Below are positions 55,746-64,000 of a DNA stretch of 64,000 nt, piece after piece (the first letter of the stretch is position 1; the number at the start of each line of letters is the position of its first letter). The stretch is from Streptococcus suis (lineage in GTDB: Bacteria; Bacillota; Bacilli; Lactobacillales; Streptococcaceae): contig CP031970.1 of NCBI GenBank assembly GCA_022354845.1, forward strand, positions 496,001-560,000. The letters are read 5' to 3'. Under the pieces are notes generated by a model, which made no database searches, was not told the origin of the DNA, and saw only the letters and a program-made list of their open reading frames with translations. The position numbers and the translations under genes are program-made.

Positions 55746-56528
55746 CTAGTTAAGAATTGGCTTGATGAACAATCGCTCATCTCCTAGTTCAATCAATTCA
55801 ACTTGATTACCATAAAAATCACTGAGCAGGGCAGGAGTTAGAATTTCTTGTTTTGGTCCCTGTGCCAAGACTTTCCCCTCTTTTAGAAGGAGGACGTGAG
55901 TAAAGTTGTTTGTGATTTCTTCTGCGTGGTGGGTGACATAGATGATGGCAGGAGCATTTGGGAGTTGACAGATAGAATCGATATGATGAAGGAGGCGCTC
56001 GCGTGCCAATAGGTCAAGTCCAACGGTTGCTTCATCTAATATCAAAATAGCTGGATTTTCCATGAGGCTTCGGGCAATGAGCAGGAGTTGGCGTTCACCC
56101 TGTGAAAGGCTCGCATAAGTCCGACCAATTAGGTGACTAGCCTTAATAGACTTAAGCATAGCTTTTGCTTCGTCGAGCTCCGCTTGCCCATATTCACGAT
56201 ATAGGATGGAGGACTTATATTTACCTGTCAATACGATTTGTTCTGCAGTTAGGTCAATGGGAAATCGTTCTGCAAGAAAAGAACCGACAACACCAATTTT
56301 CGTACGAAGACTGGGTATGTCACCTTTACCAAATTCAACCCCTAATACTGTCAAATCACCAGAGGTTTTCCAAAATTCTGCCATTAGAATACGCAGGAGT
56401 GTTGACTTTCCAGCACCGTTGAGACCCAAAATTGCCCAACGTTCTCCTGGTTGAAATTCCCAGTTTATATCTTCTAAAATTATTTTACCCTGTCTCTTAT
56501 AATAGACATGTTTTAATGAAAGAATCAT
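55746..56528 (-). CDS. ABC transporter ATPase, stand-alone
   Basis: 260 residues. Walker A GLNGAGKST near 38-46, signature LSQGERQLL, Walker B AILILDEATVGLDLLARERL. It belongs to the YlmA / molybdate-like ATPase group. No permease gene is adjacent, so it may serve a membrane partner elsewhere or act on its own. Single gene. Confidence 0.88.
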   Translation of the reverse strand: MILSLKHVYYKRQGKIILEDINWEFQPGERWAILGLNGAGKSTLLRILMAEFWKTSGDLTVLGVEFGKGDIPSLRTKIGVVGSFLAERFPIDLTAEQIVLTGKYKSSILYREYGQAELDEAKAMLKSIKASHLIGRTYASLSQGERQLLLIARSLMENPAILILDEATVGLDLLARERLLHHIDSICQLPNAPAIIYVTHHAEEITNNFTHVLLLKEGKVLAQGPKQEILTPALLSDFYGNQVELIELGDERLFIKPILN

Positions 56529-56662
56529 TGCTTATCTCCTATTCCTTTTGATTATTGTATCATAAAACTGTCGGCAATTGAGGATTTCTAACAAGACATA
56601 TGGTATATTTCAGATTTTATGGTATAATTGAAATGTTATAAATTTTATTATAGGAGAACATC

Positions 56663-58000
56663 ATGGAAGACCCTGGTAGTCAGACCATCTATTTACAACT
56701 ATTTATTTTATTCTTATTGACCTTGTTCAATGCCTTTTTCTCAGCATCTGAAATGGCTCTAGTTTCTCTTAATCGTTCGAGAGTTGAACAAAAAGCCGCA
56801 GAAGGGGAGAAGAAGTTTGTTCGTCTTTTGACGGTGTTAGAAAATCCAAACAATTTCTTATCTACGATTCAGGTCGGAATCACCTTTATTTCAATCCTTT
56901 CTGGTGCTAGCTTGGCCAATGATTTAGGGGCTGTGTTTGCAAAATGGATGGGAAATTCTGCGACAGCTCAGACAGCTGGTTACTGGCTAGCTCTGGCGAT
57001 GCTGACATTTGTATCAATTGTTCTTGGTGAATTGTATCCGAAGCGAATTGCCATGAATATGAAAGAAAACTTGGCAGTTGTCACAGCACCAGTTATTATT
57101 TTTCTTGGAAAAATTGTAAGTCCTTTTGTGTGGTTGTTATCAGCTGCTACAAACTTGATTAGTCGTATTACGCCTATGAATTTCGATGATGCAGATGAGC
57201 AAATGACTCGAGATGAGATTGAGTATATTTTAACCAAGAGCGAACAAACCTTAGATGCTGAAGAAATCGAAATGCTTCAGGGAATATTCAATTTGGATGA
57301 AATGATGGCTCGTGAAGTCATGGTACCGCGTACAGATGCTTTCATGGTAGATATCGAAGATGATATTAACGTCATCATGCCAGAAATTCTTCGCCAAAAT
57401 TTTTCTCGAATACCTGTTTACGAAGGAGATAAAGACAATATCATTGGCCTCATTCATACCAAAAAAATTCTTGCTGAAAGTTTCACAAATGGATTCGATC
57501 AGTTAAATATTCGCCGTATTATGCAGGAACCACTATTTGTTCCTGAGACGATTTTTGTGGATGATTTGCTGAAGTCTTTGCGAAATACTCAAAATCAAAT
57601 GGCCATCTTACTAGATGAGTATGGTGGCGTATCAGGGATTGTTACCCTCGAAGACCTGCTTGAAGAAATTGTCGGGGAAATAGATGATGAAACTGACAAA
57701 ACAGAAATCTTTGTGCGTGAAATTGCGGAGAATACGTTCATTGTCCAAGGCAGTATGACCTTGAATGATTTCAATGAACACTTTGATTTGGATTTGAGTA
57801 GTGATGATGTTGATACCATTGCAGGATTTTACTTGACAGGGCTTGGAACCATTCCAAGTCAGGATGAAAAAGAAGCCTACGAATTAGACAACAATGGTTT
57901 CCACATTGTGATGGTCAATGACAAAGTGAAAAATGGCCGTGTAACAAAATTGAAAATTCTCATCACCCCAATTCATGATGAGAACGAGGAGAAGGACTAG
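56663..58000 (+). CDS. CNNM/CorC-type transporter-associated protein (hemolysin-like)
   Basis: 445 residues: a DUF21/CNNM membrane domain (four helices, about 10-200; LTLFNAFFSASEMALVSLNR), a CBS pair (VMVPRTDAFMV; LLDEYGGVSGIVTLEDLLEE) and a C-terminal CorC_HlyC domain. Family members take part in Mg2+ or other divalent-cation export; the hemolysin label is historical. TAGGAGAA precedes the ATG. Single gene with its own terminator. Confidence 0.92.
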   Translation: MEDPGSQTIYLQLFILFLLTLFNAFFSASEMALVSLNRSRVEQKAAEGEKKFVRLLTVLENPNNFLSTIQVGITFISILSGASLANDLGAVFAKWMGNSATAQTAGYWLALAMLTFVSIVLGELYPKRIAMNMKENLAVVTAPVIIFLGKIVSPFVWLLSAATNLISRITPMNFDDADEQMTRDEIEYILTKSEQTLDAEEIEMLQGIFNLDEMMAREVMVPRTDAFMVDIEDDINVIMPEILRQNFSRIPVYEGDKDNIIGLIHTKKILAESFTNGFDQLNIRRIMQEPLFVPETIFVDDLLKSLRNTQNQMAILLDEYGGVSGIVTLEDLLEEIVGEIDDETDKTEIFVREIAENTFIVQGSMTLNDFNEHFDLDLSSDDVDTIAGFYLTGLGTIPSQDEKEAYELDNNGFHIVMVNDKVKNGRVTKLKILITPIHDENEEKD

Positions 58001-58020
58001 TTTTGGTCTTTCTTTTTTTA
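57993..58020 (+). terminator. Terminator after the CNNM gene
   Basis: AAGGACTA pairs with TGGTCTTT (two G-U), followed by a T run. Confidence 0.65.
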
Positions 58021-58286
58021 TACTTTTCTAAGATCAACATTATCATTGAGCATCGTCTTGTAAATATGTTACACTCTAATATAGAGTTAGGAGTGGCCTA
58101 CGATTGTTTGAAGGGATAGAAGAGCACCTTGAATTAGTAGACACTCAAATAATGGAATAGGGAGTGCTTGGACTGACATATCGGATACGAAAGGATAGAG
58201 AGTTGTCGAATGAAGCAGATAGTCAATAATAGAAGCGTTTCCATTTTTGTGTTATACTAGAGGCATAAAGTTGTGAGGAAAAGATT
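58021..58286. other. Intergenic region upstream of pflA
   Basis: Holds a -10-like TATACT at 58253-58258 for pflA. Two short frames (LFEGIEEHLELVDTQIME and GVLGLTYRIRKDRELSNEAD) read like protein remnants, but neither is recognisable. Confidence 0.35.
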
Positions 58287-59075
58287 ATGACAGAGGTTGA
58301 TTATCGCAAAGTAACTGGTTTGGTTCATTCAACAGAAAGTTTTGGTTCCGTTGATGGTCCTGGTGTACGTTTTGTTGTCTTTATGCAAGGTTGCCATATG
58401 CGTTGCCAATATTGCCACAATCCAGATACATGGGATTTGGTCAACCCTGCTGCGACGGAGCGTACAGCAGAGGATGTGTTAAACGAGGCACTTCGCTTTC
58501 GTATGTTTTGGGGAAAGGAAGGCGGAATAACTGTTTCTGGTGGTGAAGCTACCATTCAGATTGATTTTTTGATTGCCTTATTCACACTTGCAAAAGAAAA
58601 AGACATCCATACCACATTGGATACCTGTGCCTTAACCTTCCGTTCAACGGAGCGATATTTGGAAAAATACAATCGTCTCATGGAAGTGACAGATTTGGTG
58701 CTTCTTGATATTAAGGAAATAAATCCTGAACAACACCGAGTTGTGACTGGACACAGTAATAAAACCATTTTGGAATGTGCTCGTTATTTATCCGACATTG
58801 GAAAACCTGTTTGGATTCGTCACGTTTTGGTACCAAATTTAACTGATCGAGATGAAGATTTGATTGAGCTTGGTAAATTTGTTAAAACTTTAAACAATGT
58901 AGAACGTTTTGAGGTATTGCCATACCACAATCTTGGTGAATTTAAGTGGCGTGAACTTGGTCGTCCATATCCACTTGAGGGAACAAAACCTCCAACACGA
59001 GCTAGAGTGGAAAATGCTAAAGCCTTGATGGAGACTGAAACTTATCAAGAATATCTGAATCGAATTAAGGGATAA
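58287..59075 (+). CDS. pflA: Pyruvate formate-lyase activating enzyme
   Basis: Radical-SAM enzyme that installs the glycyl radical on pyruvate formate-lyase, enabling mixed-acid fermentation without oxygen. 262 residues; cluster ligands C36, C40 and C43 in MQGCHMRCQYCHNPD, then GITVSGGEATIQ. GTGAGGAAAAG precedes the ATG. The lyase gene itself is not in the window. Confidence 0.96.
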   Translation: MTEVDYRKVTGLVHSTESFGSVDGPGVRFVVFMQGCHMRCQYCHNPDTWDLVNPAATERTAEDVLNEALRFRMFWGKEGGITVSGGEATIQIDFLIALFTLAKEKDIHTTLDTCALTFRSTERYLEKYNRLMEVTDLVLLDIKEINPEQHRVVTGHSNKTILECARYLSDIGKPVWIRHVLVPNLTDRDEDLIELGKFVKTLNNVERFEVLPYHNLGEFKWRELGRPYPLEGTKPPTRARVENAKALMETETYQEYLNRIKG

Positions 59076-59095
59076 TATTGATAAAGTAGGAGATT

Positions 59096-60238
59096 ATGAG
59101 AAAAAGATTTAGTATTATAGGGACGGGCTTAACTTGTCTCTTATTTGTAGGGATTTTATTGGGTCTGTTTTTCCTAGGGGATAGGACAGAGCAAGAGCAG
59201 ACAAAGGTTACAACAGTGGCGTCCAGTTATGAAATTTCTGCTAGGGAAAAAGCTGTCTCAGCTTATCTGAACCAGATGACTCTAGAAGAAAAAGTCGGAC
59301 AAATGATTTTTGCTCGAATGCCATCTGCAGGACAAGCTGAGGCATTGGAAACTTATCATTTTGGGGGCTATATATTATTTGCAAGTGATTTTGAAGGTAA
59401 GACACTGGAGCAAGTTAAAGAAGAGATTGCTTCTTATCAATCACTTTCAAAAGTGCCGCTATTAATGGCTTCAGATGAGGAAGGTGGGACGGTAACGAGG
59501 ATTAGTCAACTTCTGGAAACACCTTTTGCATCGCCTTTGGAACTGTACCAATCTGGCGGCATTGAGGTGATTTTGTCGGATGCCAAGCAGAAGACAAGTC
59601 TTTTAAAGGAAGAAGGAATCTATGCAGGTTTCTTCCCTGTTGCGGATTTATCCACTGATCCATCCTCTTTTATCTACGATAGGACCATTGGACAGGATGC
59701 GAAAACCACTTCAGACTATATTGGTCAATTGGTTACATTATTGAAAGAGGAACAATTTGCTTCGACTTTGAAGCATTTCCCAGGTTATGGGGATAATGCG
59801 GATTCGCATACGGATTTGGTCTATGACAATCGTAGTTTAGAAGAATTGCGTGCCAATGATTTTCTTCCCTTTAAGGCTGGGATTGAGGCTGGTGCAGACT
59901 CTATCATGGTTAGCCACAATATCGTACCTGCCATTGATGATGTCCCATCATCCATTTCACCTGAAATCAATATAATCCTTAGGAATGAGCTTGGTTTTGA
60001 GGGTGTCATTATGACGGATGATTTTGATATGCAGGGCTTGGTCCAATTTGTTGATCAAGATACAGGTGCCTTGCAGACCATTCAAGCTGGGACAGATATG
60101 ATATTGTCTTCAAGTTATGCCAGTCAAATTCCTTATATTATCGAACAAGTAAAGGCTGGAACTATTACAGAGGAACGAATTGACCAATCCGTCAAACGGA
60201 TTTTGGGAATGAAATACGATCTAGGTCTAATCAAATAA
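59096..60238 (+). CDS. Glycoside hydrolase family 3 protein, NagZ-like
   Basis: 380 residues. An N-terminal membrane anchor or signal (LTCLLFVGILLGLFFLG, about 14-30) is followed by the GH3 barrel: LLMASDEEGGTVTRI, SFIYDRTIGQDA, KHFPGYGDNADSHTDL (phosphate/His loop) and the nucleophile Asp in GVIMTDDFDMQGL. Members remove N-acetylglucosamine from wall fragments or other glycans. Surface location suggests wall turnover or host glycan use. AGTAGGAG precedes the ATG. Confidence 0.9.
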   Translation: MRKRFSIIGTGLTCLLFVGILLGLFFLGDRTEQEQTKVTTVASSYEISAREKAVSAYLNQMTLEEKVGQMIFARMPSAGQAEALETYHFGGYILFASDFEGKTLEQVKEEIASYQSLSKVPLLMASDEEGGTVTRISQLLETPFASPLELYQSGGIEVILSDAKQKTSLLKEEGIYAGFFPVADLSTDPSSFIYDRTIGQDAKTTSDYIGQLVTLLKEEQFASTLKHFPGYGDNADSHTDLVYDNRSLEELRANDFLPFKAGIEAGADSIMVSHNIVPAIDDVPSSISPEINIILRNELGFEGVIMTDDFDMQGLVQFVDQDTGALQTIQAGTDMILSSSYASQIPYIIEQVKAGTITEERIDQSVKRILGMKYDLGLIK

Positions 60239-60244
60239 ACAGAG

Positions 60245-60275
60245 AAAAAGGAAGTGCTCAGGCATTTCCTTTTCT
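60245..60275. terminator. Bidirectional terminator, GH3 and VOC genes
   Basis: AAAAGGAAGTGC pairs with GCATTTCCTTTT around TCAG. Confidence 0.75.
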
Positions 60276-60280
60276 TATTT

Positions 60281-61123
60281 CTATTCTAAGATGATTTTCG
60301 TTTTAATGCCATCCACATCAACAAAAGCTGCGGTATTGTCTAGTCTTTGAAGGTTTAGGTTTGCAACAATGGCCCGATTCAAAGTTGCTTCAAAAGCTTC
60401 TGGATTGGAATAGATGACCGTATAGTAGGCAAGTCCTGGCATGCCTTCTTGTCTGGCTTTCAGATTTTTTCCTCCCCATTCGTTGATAGCTAGGTGGTGA
60501 TGGTAGTCGCCAGAAGCTAACCAGGATGCAGATGGAACGGAGAATTTATCCTCGATAGCTAGGACCTCTTGGTAAAATCGGCTAGAAGCTGCGATTTCTC
60601 GGACAGATAGATGGACATGGCCCATGCGACTACCAGTTGGCATCTGATAGGCTGCGTCAGCTTTTTTCCCTAAAGCATAGATCGTTTCAGCATCCATAGG
60701 CTCAGTAATGCCGACGATGCGGCCGTCTGGGCGGACATCCCAAGTGTCTTGAGGCAGATCGCGGTAAATCTCGATGCCATTGCCTTCGGTGTCGGCTAGG
60801 TAAATGGCTTCGCTGTAACCGTGGTCGCTGGCGCCTTGGAGGGGAATCTTATTGTCGATAAAGTGGCGGAAAATGGTACCAAGGTCCTCGCGGCTAGGTA
60901 GGACAATGGCCAAGTGGTAGAGTCCGTAGCTGTGGTGGACTTCATCTTTCTGTTCGGTCTGAATCAGGCGGACAAGGGTATTTTTTCCAACGCCAAGGTC
61001 AATCTGTTTAGGGCTTTGGAAGAGGACTTGCAGTCCCAAGACTTGTTGGTAAAACAAGCTTTGGAGTTCTAAATCGCGGACATTGAGGGCCACATGGCCC
61101 AGTTCAAAATGTGAGTTGTACAT
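60281..61123 (-). CDS. VOC-family protein, CatE-like ring-cleavage/glyoxalase fold
   Basis: 280 residues with two vicinal-oxygen-chelate domains: 7-120 (LGHVALNVRDLELQSLFYQQ) and about 165-280 (GHVHLSVREIAASSRFYQEV). Metal ligands typical of the class are visible (H in LGHVALNV, H in LYHLAIVLP, E in GIEIYRD). The closest family is CatE/YfiE-like catechol-2,3-dioxygenase. It is divergent from an HxlR regulator; in B. subtilis catE is controlled by Cys-based DUF24/HxlR repressors that sense quinones, so a thiol-stress role is plausible. Confidence 0.88.
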   Translation of the reverse strand: MYNSHFELGHVALNVRDLELQSLFYQQVLGLQVLFQSPKQIDLGVGKNTLVRLIQTEQKDEVHHSYGLYHLAIVLPSREDLGTIFRHFIDNKIPLQGASDHGYSEAIYLADTEGNGIEIYRDLPQDTWDVRPDGRIVGITEPMDAETIYALGKKADAAYQMPTGSRMGHVHLSVREIAASSRFYQEVLAIEDKFSVPSASWLASGDYHHHLAINEWGGKNLKARQEGMPGLAYYTVIYSNPEAFEATLNRAIVANLNLQRLDNTAAFVDVDGIKTKIILE

Positions 61124-61205
61124 CGTAAATCCTGACTTTCTTATTCTATTAGTTTATGGTATGATTGTAACAGATACATTAAAAAATACAAGTACGATTT
61201 TTTTA

Positions 61206-61242
61206 AATAGTCACTATCTTTTTATGAAGTAATAGGACTATT
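61206..61242. promoter_or_regulatory. Inverted repeat between the VOC and HxlR genes
   Basis: AATAGTC (61206-61212) and GACTATT (61236-61242) are perfect inverted copies, just before the HxlR start. Possible regulator site. Confidence 0.35.
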
Positions 61243-61265
61243 CAATGGAAAGAAGGGGGAGTTTG

Positions 61266-61613
61266 ATGCCAGATTATCATACCAATAATGTCTATGCCTG
61301 TCCTTATTTGGCTACACAAACTGTTTTGTCTGGGAAATGGAATATTTTGTTATTGCATCATATTGAGGACGGACCGATTCGGTTTAATGAATTGCATCGT
61401 AGATTGGATGGAATTTCTCAGGCAACCTTGACTAAGCAGTTGCGTCAATTAGAAGAAGACGGCTTAATTACGCGCAAAGTATATGCCCAGGTACCACCAA
61501 AAGTTGAATATGAACTGAGTGAAATTGGTCAGGAATTTAGATTGGTCTTGGAGCAAATTGAAACTTTCGGGGATAAATACATCAACTTTGTCAAATCAAA
61601 AAAATCTGAATGA
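61266..61613 (+). CDS. HxlR (DUF24) family transcriptional regulator
   Basis: 115 residues from ATG 61266, chosen over 61245 because GGGGGAG lies just upstream. Winged helix: SGKWNILLLHHIEDGPIRFN, ISQATLTKQLRQLEEDGLIT. The single N-terminal Cys (C12, YACPYLATQTVLSGKW) matches the redox-sensing Cys of YodB/CatR/HypR. Divergent from the VOC gene, its likely target. Confidence 0.92.
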   Translation: MPDYHTNNVYACPYLATQTVLSGKWNILLLHHIEDGPIRFNELHRRLDGISQATLTKQLRQLEEDGLITRKVYAQVPPKVEYELSEIGQEFRLVLEQIETFGDKYINFVKSKKSE

Positions 61614-61640
61614 GCCACTTGATTCATTCAGATTTTTGTA
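61603..61640. terminator. Bidirectional terminator, HxlR gene and pepF
   Basis: AAATCTGAATGA pairs with TCATTCAGATTT around a 10-base loop. It contains the HxlR stop codon. Confidence 0.85.
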
Positions 61641-61643
61641 TTT

Positions 61644-63341
61644 TTATAAGTCGGTATCCTTAACTGCAACTAACCAATCAGCGGCAGCTTTGGCTGTGCT
61701 TTCAAGGGCACCTTCTTTGAACGGTGATTGGAGGTTTGCGGCTTCAACCACTTGCAAGAAGGACTTGGTGCCGCCCAAATCACAGATGCGGATGTAGTCT
61801 TCCCAAGCATTTTCATCGTGATCTACCTGCGTACGTTTCCAGAATTGTAGGGCACAGACTTGGGCCAAGGTGTAGTCAATATAGTAGAATGGGCTAGCAA
61901 AGATGTGCCCTTGACGGTACCAGAAGATACCACGGTTGAGGGCTTCTGACTCAGAATAATCACGGTCTGGCAAGTAGAGGTCTTGGAGTTTTTTCCAAGT
62001 CGCCTTACGTTCTGCTGGTGTCATTTCGGGATGTTCATAGACTTCGTGCTGGAAGTGGTCCACCAAGACACCGTAAGGCAAGAAGAGCAGGGCGCTTGCC
62101 AAGTGGGTAAATTTATATTTATCGACTTGTTCCTTGAAGAAACGGTCCATCCACGGCCAGGTCATAAATTCCATAGACATAGAGTGGATTTCACAGGTTT
62201 CATAGGTCGGCCAGACAACTTCTGGACTTTGGATCCAACGGGAACGATAGACTTGGAAAGCGTGACCTGCTTCGTGGGTCAAAACATCAATATCACCGCT
62301 TGTTCCGTTGAAGTTAGAGAAGATGAATGGGCTCTTGTAGTCAGGGATATAGGTACAGTAGCCACCGCTGTTTTTGCCTGGTTTTGCGTTCAAGTCCAAG
62401 AGTTCATGCTCAATCATGAAATCAAAGAATTCGCCTGTTTCTGCGGATAATTCGCGGTACATGTCTTGGGCTTGGCTGACGATAAAGTCAGGGTCACCCT
62501 GAGGAACAGCATTTCCGTCCAAGAACTCAAGGTTGAGGTCGTAGTGTTTGAGGCTTGGCACCTGCAATCGATTGGCTTGGCGTTGACGAAGATCTTGCAC
62601 AATCGGTACGATATGTTTGAGGATTTCTTCACGGTAAACCTTGACCATATCACGATTGTAATCAAAACGGTTCATCTTGAGGTAGCCGTATTCCACATAG
62701 TCCTTGAAGCCAAGTTTGTGGGCAATTTCCGTGCGGACTTTGACTAATTCATCGTAAACGCGGTCGAAATCAGCTTCCTTGCTTTCAAAGAAAGCGGTTG
62801 TAGCAGCAGAAGCAGCCTTGCGGACATCACGGTCGGTTGATTGACCGAATGGCCCCATTTGGGCCAGGTTGTAGGTCTGACCTTGGAAATCGATCTCTGC
62901 ACCAGCAATCAATTTACTGTATTCATCGGTCAATTCGTTTTCCTTTTGGAACAAGGGAATCACATCAGATGAGAAAGTCTTGAGCTTGTTCTCTGCCTGC
63001 ATGAAGAAAGTTTCAGGTAAAATATCTGCCAATTCAACCTTGTACGGTGTTTGGACAATGACACGATAGTAGTTGGTTGTCAATTCTTCAAATAAAGGAT
63101 AATACTCGTTCCAAAATTTAGTTTCTTCGTTGTAAAACTCATCGTTCATGTCAATGGTATGACGGATCATCCAAAGATTGTACTGGGTATCGATTAAGTT
63201 GAGCAATTTTGTAGTAGCTATCACAAGTGTGCGAGTCGTTTCCAAATCACTAGCTTGAGCTAACTGTTCTGTTAGGTCAGAAAATTGCGCTTTAATCGCT
63301 GTATAATCAAGACGTATGTAGGTATAGTCTGAAAATTTCAT
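61644..63341 (-). CDS. pepF: M3-family oligoendopeptidase (PepF-like)
   Basis: 565-residue zinc endopeptidase that degrades short peptides in the cytoplasm. The HEAGH motif lies at 356-360 (VLTHEAGHAFQVY), with the downstream glutamate in SMSMEFMTWPWMD. Slightly shorter than PepF (about 600), as usual for the M3 oligoendopeptidase subgroup in streptococci. AAAAGGAG precedes the ATG. Divergent from ppaC. Confidence 0.9.
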   Translation of the reverse strand: MKFSDYTYIRLDYTAIKAQFSDLTEQLAQASDLETTRTLVIATTKLLNLIDTQYNLWMIRHTIDMNDEFYNEETKFWNEYYPLFEELTTNYYRVIVQTPYKVELADILPETFFMQAENKLKTFSSDVIPLFQKENELTDEYSKLIAGAEIDFQGQTYNLAQMGPFGQSTDRDVRKAASAATTAFFESKEADFDRVYDELVKVRTEIAHKLGFKDYVEYGYLKMNRFDYNRDMVKVYREEILKHIVPIVQDLRQRQANRLQVPSLKHYDLNLEFLDGNAVPQGDPDFIVSQAQDMYRELSAETGEFFDFMIEHELLDLNAKPGKNSGGYCTYIPDYKSPFIFSNFNGTSGDIDVLTHEAGHAFQVYRSRWIQSPEVVWPTYETCEIHSMSMEFMTWPWMDRFFKEQVDKYKFTHLASALLFLPYGVLVDHFQHEVYEHPEMTPAERKATWKKLQDLYLPDRDYSESEALNRGIFWYRQGHIFASPFYYIDYTLAQVCALQFWKRTQVDHDENAWEDYIRICDLGGTKSFLQVVEAANLQSPFKEGALESTAKAAADWLVAVKDTDL

Positions 63342-63477
63342 ATAGTTCTCCTTTTAAATTGTTACCTTTTATCTTACTCTTTTTGAAAACGTTTGGCAAA
63401 TCCCGACCCGTCCATGTTCACAAGTCTTTCTATTTATGGTAAAATGTAGAAGATTATTAGAAAATGAGGTTGTAGAC

Positions 63478-64000
63478 ATGTCTAAATTATTAGTTTTTGG
63501 TCACCAAAATCCTGATACAGATGCCATTGCATCATCATACGGGTGGGCTCATTTGGAGCGTGAAGTGTTTGGTCGTGATGCGGAAGCTGTAGCATTAGGA
63601 ACACCAAATGAAGAAACTGCTTTTGCGCTTGAGTATTTTGGAGTTACTGCACCGCGCGTGGTTGAGTCTGCTAAGGCAGAAGGTGTTAACCAAGTCATCT
63701 TGACAGACCATAATGAATTCCAACAATCGATCGCAGACATTAAGGAAGTGGAAGTAGCAGCTGTTATTGATCACCACCGTGTTGCAAACTTTGAAACTGC
63801 AAATCCATTATATATGCGTTTGGAGCCAGTAGGTTCAGCATCATCAATCGTTTACCGTGCCTTTAAAGAAAACGGAGTAACACCTCCAAAAGAAGTAGCT
63901 GGACTTCTTTTATCAGGTTTGATTTCAGACACACTCTTGCTCAAATCTCCAACTACTCATGCAACAGATCCACAAGTTGCGGCTGAGTTGGCTGAAATTG
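63478..64000 (+). CDS. ppaC: Manganese-dependent inorganic pyrophosphatase, 3' end cut by window edge
   Basis: Family II pyrophosphatase (DHH superfamily), pulling biosynthetic reactions forward by hydrolysing pyrophosphate. About 174 of an expected 310 residues are visible. Metal ligands H9, D13 and D15 are in [14 protein letters not shown], followed by ILTDHNE and the DHH motif in [25 protein letters not shown] precedes the ATG. The frame is open to the right edge. Confidence 0.96.
   Translation, partial: MSKLLVFGHQNPDTDAIASSYGWAHLEREVFGRDAEAVALGTPNEETAFALEYFGVTAPRVVESAKAEGVNQVILTDHNEFQQSIADIKEVEVAAVIDHHRVANFETANPLYMRLEPVGSASSIVYRAFKENGVTPPKEVAGLLLSGLISDTLLLKSPTTHATDPQVAAELAEI

Noticed and set aside
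63384..63398. CcpA cre site upstream of pepF/ppaC
   Set aside because: TGAAAACGTTTGGCA matches the first half of the consensus only.
1..64000. CRISPR arrays, rRNA, tRNA, prophage or intact IS elements
   Set aside because: No regular spaced repeats, tRNA-like sequences, phage modules or transposase genes were seen on either strand.

Overview
The window looks like chromosomal backbone DNA from a low-GC streptococcus, most likely Streptococcus suis or a very close relative. Three things point there: a Dpr ferritin at 37761-38285 whose sequence I recognise as the S. suis type, streptococcal gene order (covR...nrdR-dnaB-dnaI-der-snf-murC; murI-rdgB-yfcE-CBS-xerD-like-scpA-scpB-rluB-yidD; rsmD-coaD-sepM; yutD-rlmN-vanZ), and extended -10 promoters with BOX-like repeats. 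I see no prophage, intact insertion sequence, CRISPR array, rRNA or tRNA. The accessory content is small: miniature repeats, a few broken genes and one ABC/two-component cassette.

Layout. 1-4.6 kb: the 3' part of an orphan covR, an AI-2E family membrane protein and two FemAB (MurM/MurN-type) peptidoglycan bridge enzymes, sitting where other streptococci keep covS. 4.6-16 kb: replication and wall genes (nrdR, dnaB, dnaI, der, snf, murC), interrupted by a frameshifted nitroreductase, a seven-hairpin repeat, a 160-bp hairpin repeat and two paralogous small membrane proteins. 16-24 kb: GNAT, mltG, greA, yidC, acylphosphatase, SpoU methyltransferase, HD hydrolase, Bax inhibitor-1, pepC. 24-32 kb: lysA, yneF-type protein and the long murI-to-yidD operon, followed by a non-coding stretch with a truncated lipoprotein ORF. 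32-38 kb: trmL, FMN riboswitch plus ribU, PAP2, an acyltransferase/MORN pair, a tyrosine phosphatase, CsbD and dpr. 38.5-42 kb: ABC transporter plus NarL-type two-component system. 42-48 kb: YqgQ, rhodanese-like protein, a gene split by a stop codon, rsmD, coaD, sepM, YutD, rlmN, vanZ and a MITE. 48-64 kb: nadE-pncB, competence prepilin peptidase, CDF exporter/TetR, mnmM, Na+/H+ antiporter, ABC ATPase, CNNM protein, pflA, GH3 enzyme, VOC/HxlR pair, oligoendopeptidase and the 5' part of ppaC.

How the genes work together. Cell-wall building is a recurring theme (murM/N-like, murC, mltG, murI, lysA, possible O-acetylation). Chromosome replication and segregation (dnaB, dnaI, scpA, scpB) and RNA modification (trmL, rluB, rlmN, mnmM, rsmD, SpoU) are also well represented. 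Perfect competence cin-boxes lie just upstream of the prepilin peptidase and of the YutD-rlmN-vanZ genes, which suggests SigX control.

The observations most worth following up are: an atypical CovR receiver lacking its phospho-acceptor Asp; a 27-bp direct repeat bracketing the murMN-like cassette in the covS position; a 160-bp MITE with 20-bp terminal inverted repeats and TA flanks that supplies the vanZ stop codon; a seven-hairpin repeat; a probable ATT start codon; and apparently leaderless promoters at yqgQ, rsmD and the prepilin peptidase. I found nothing I would call a wholly new defence or mobile system.
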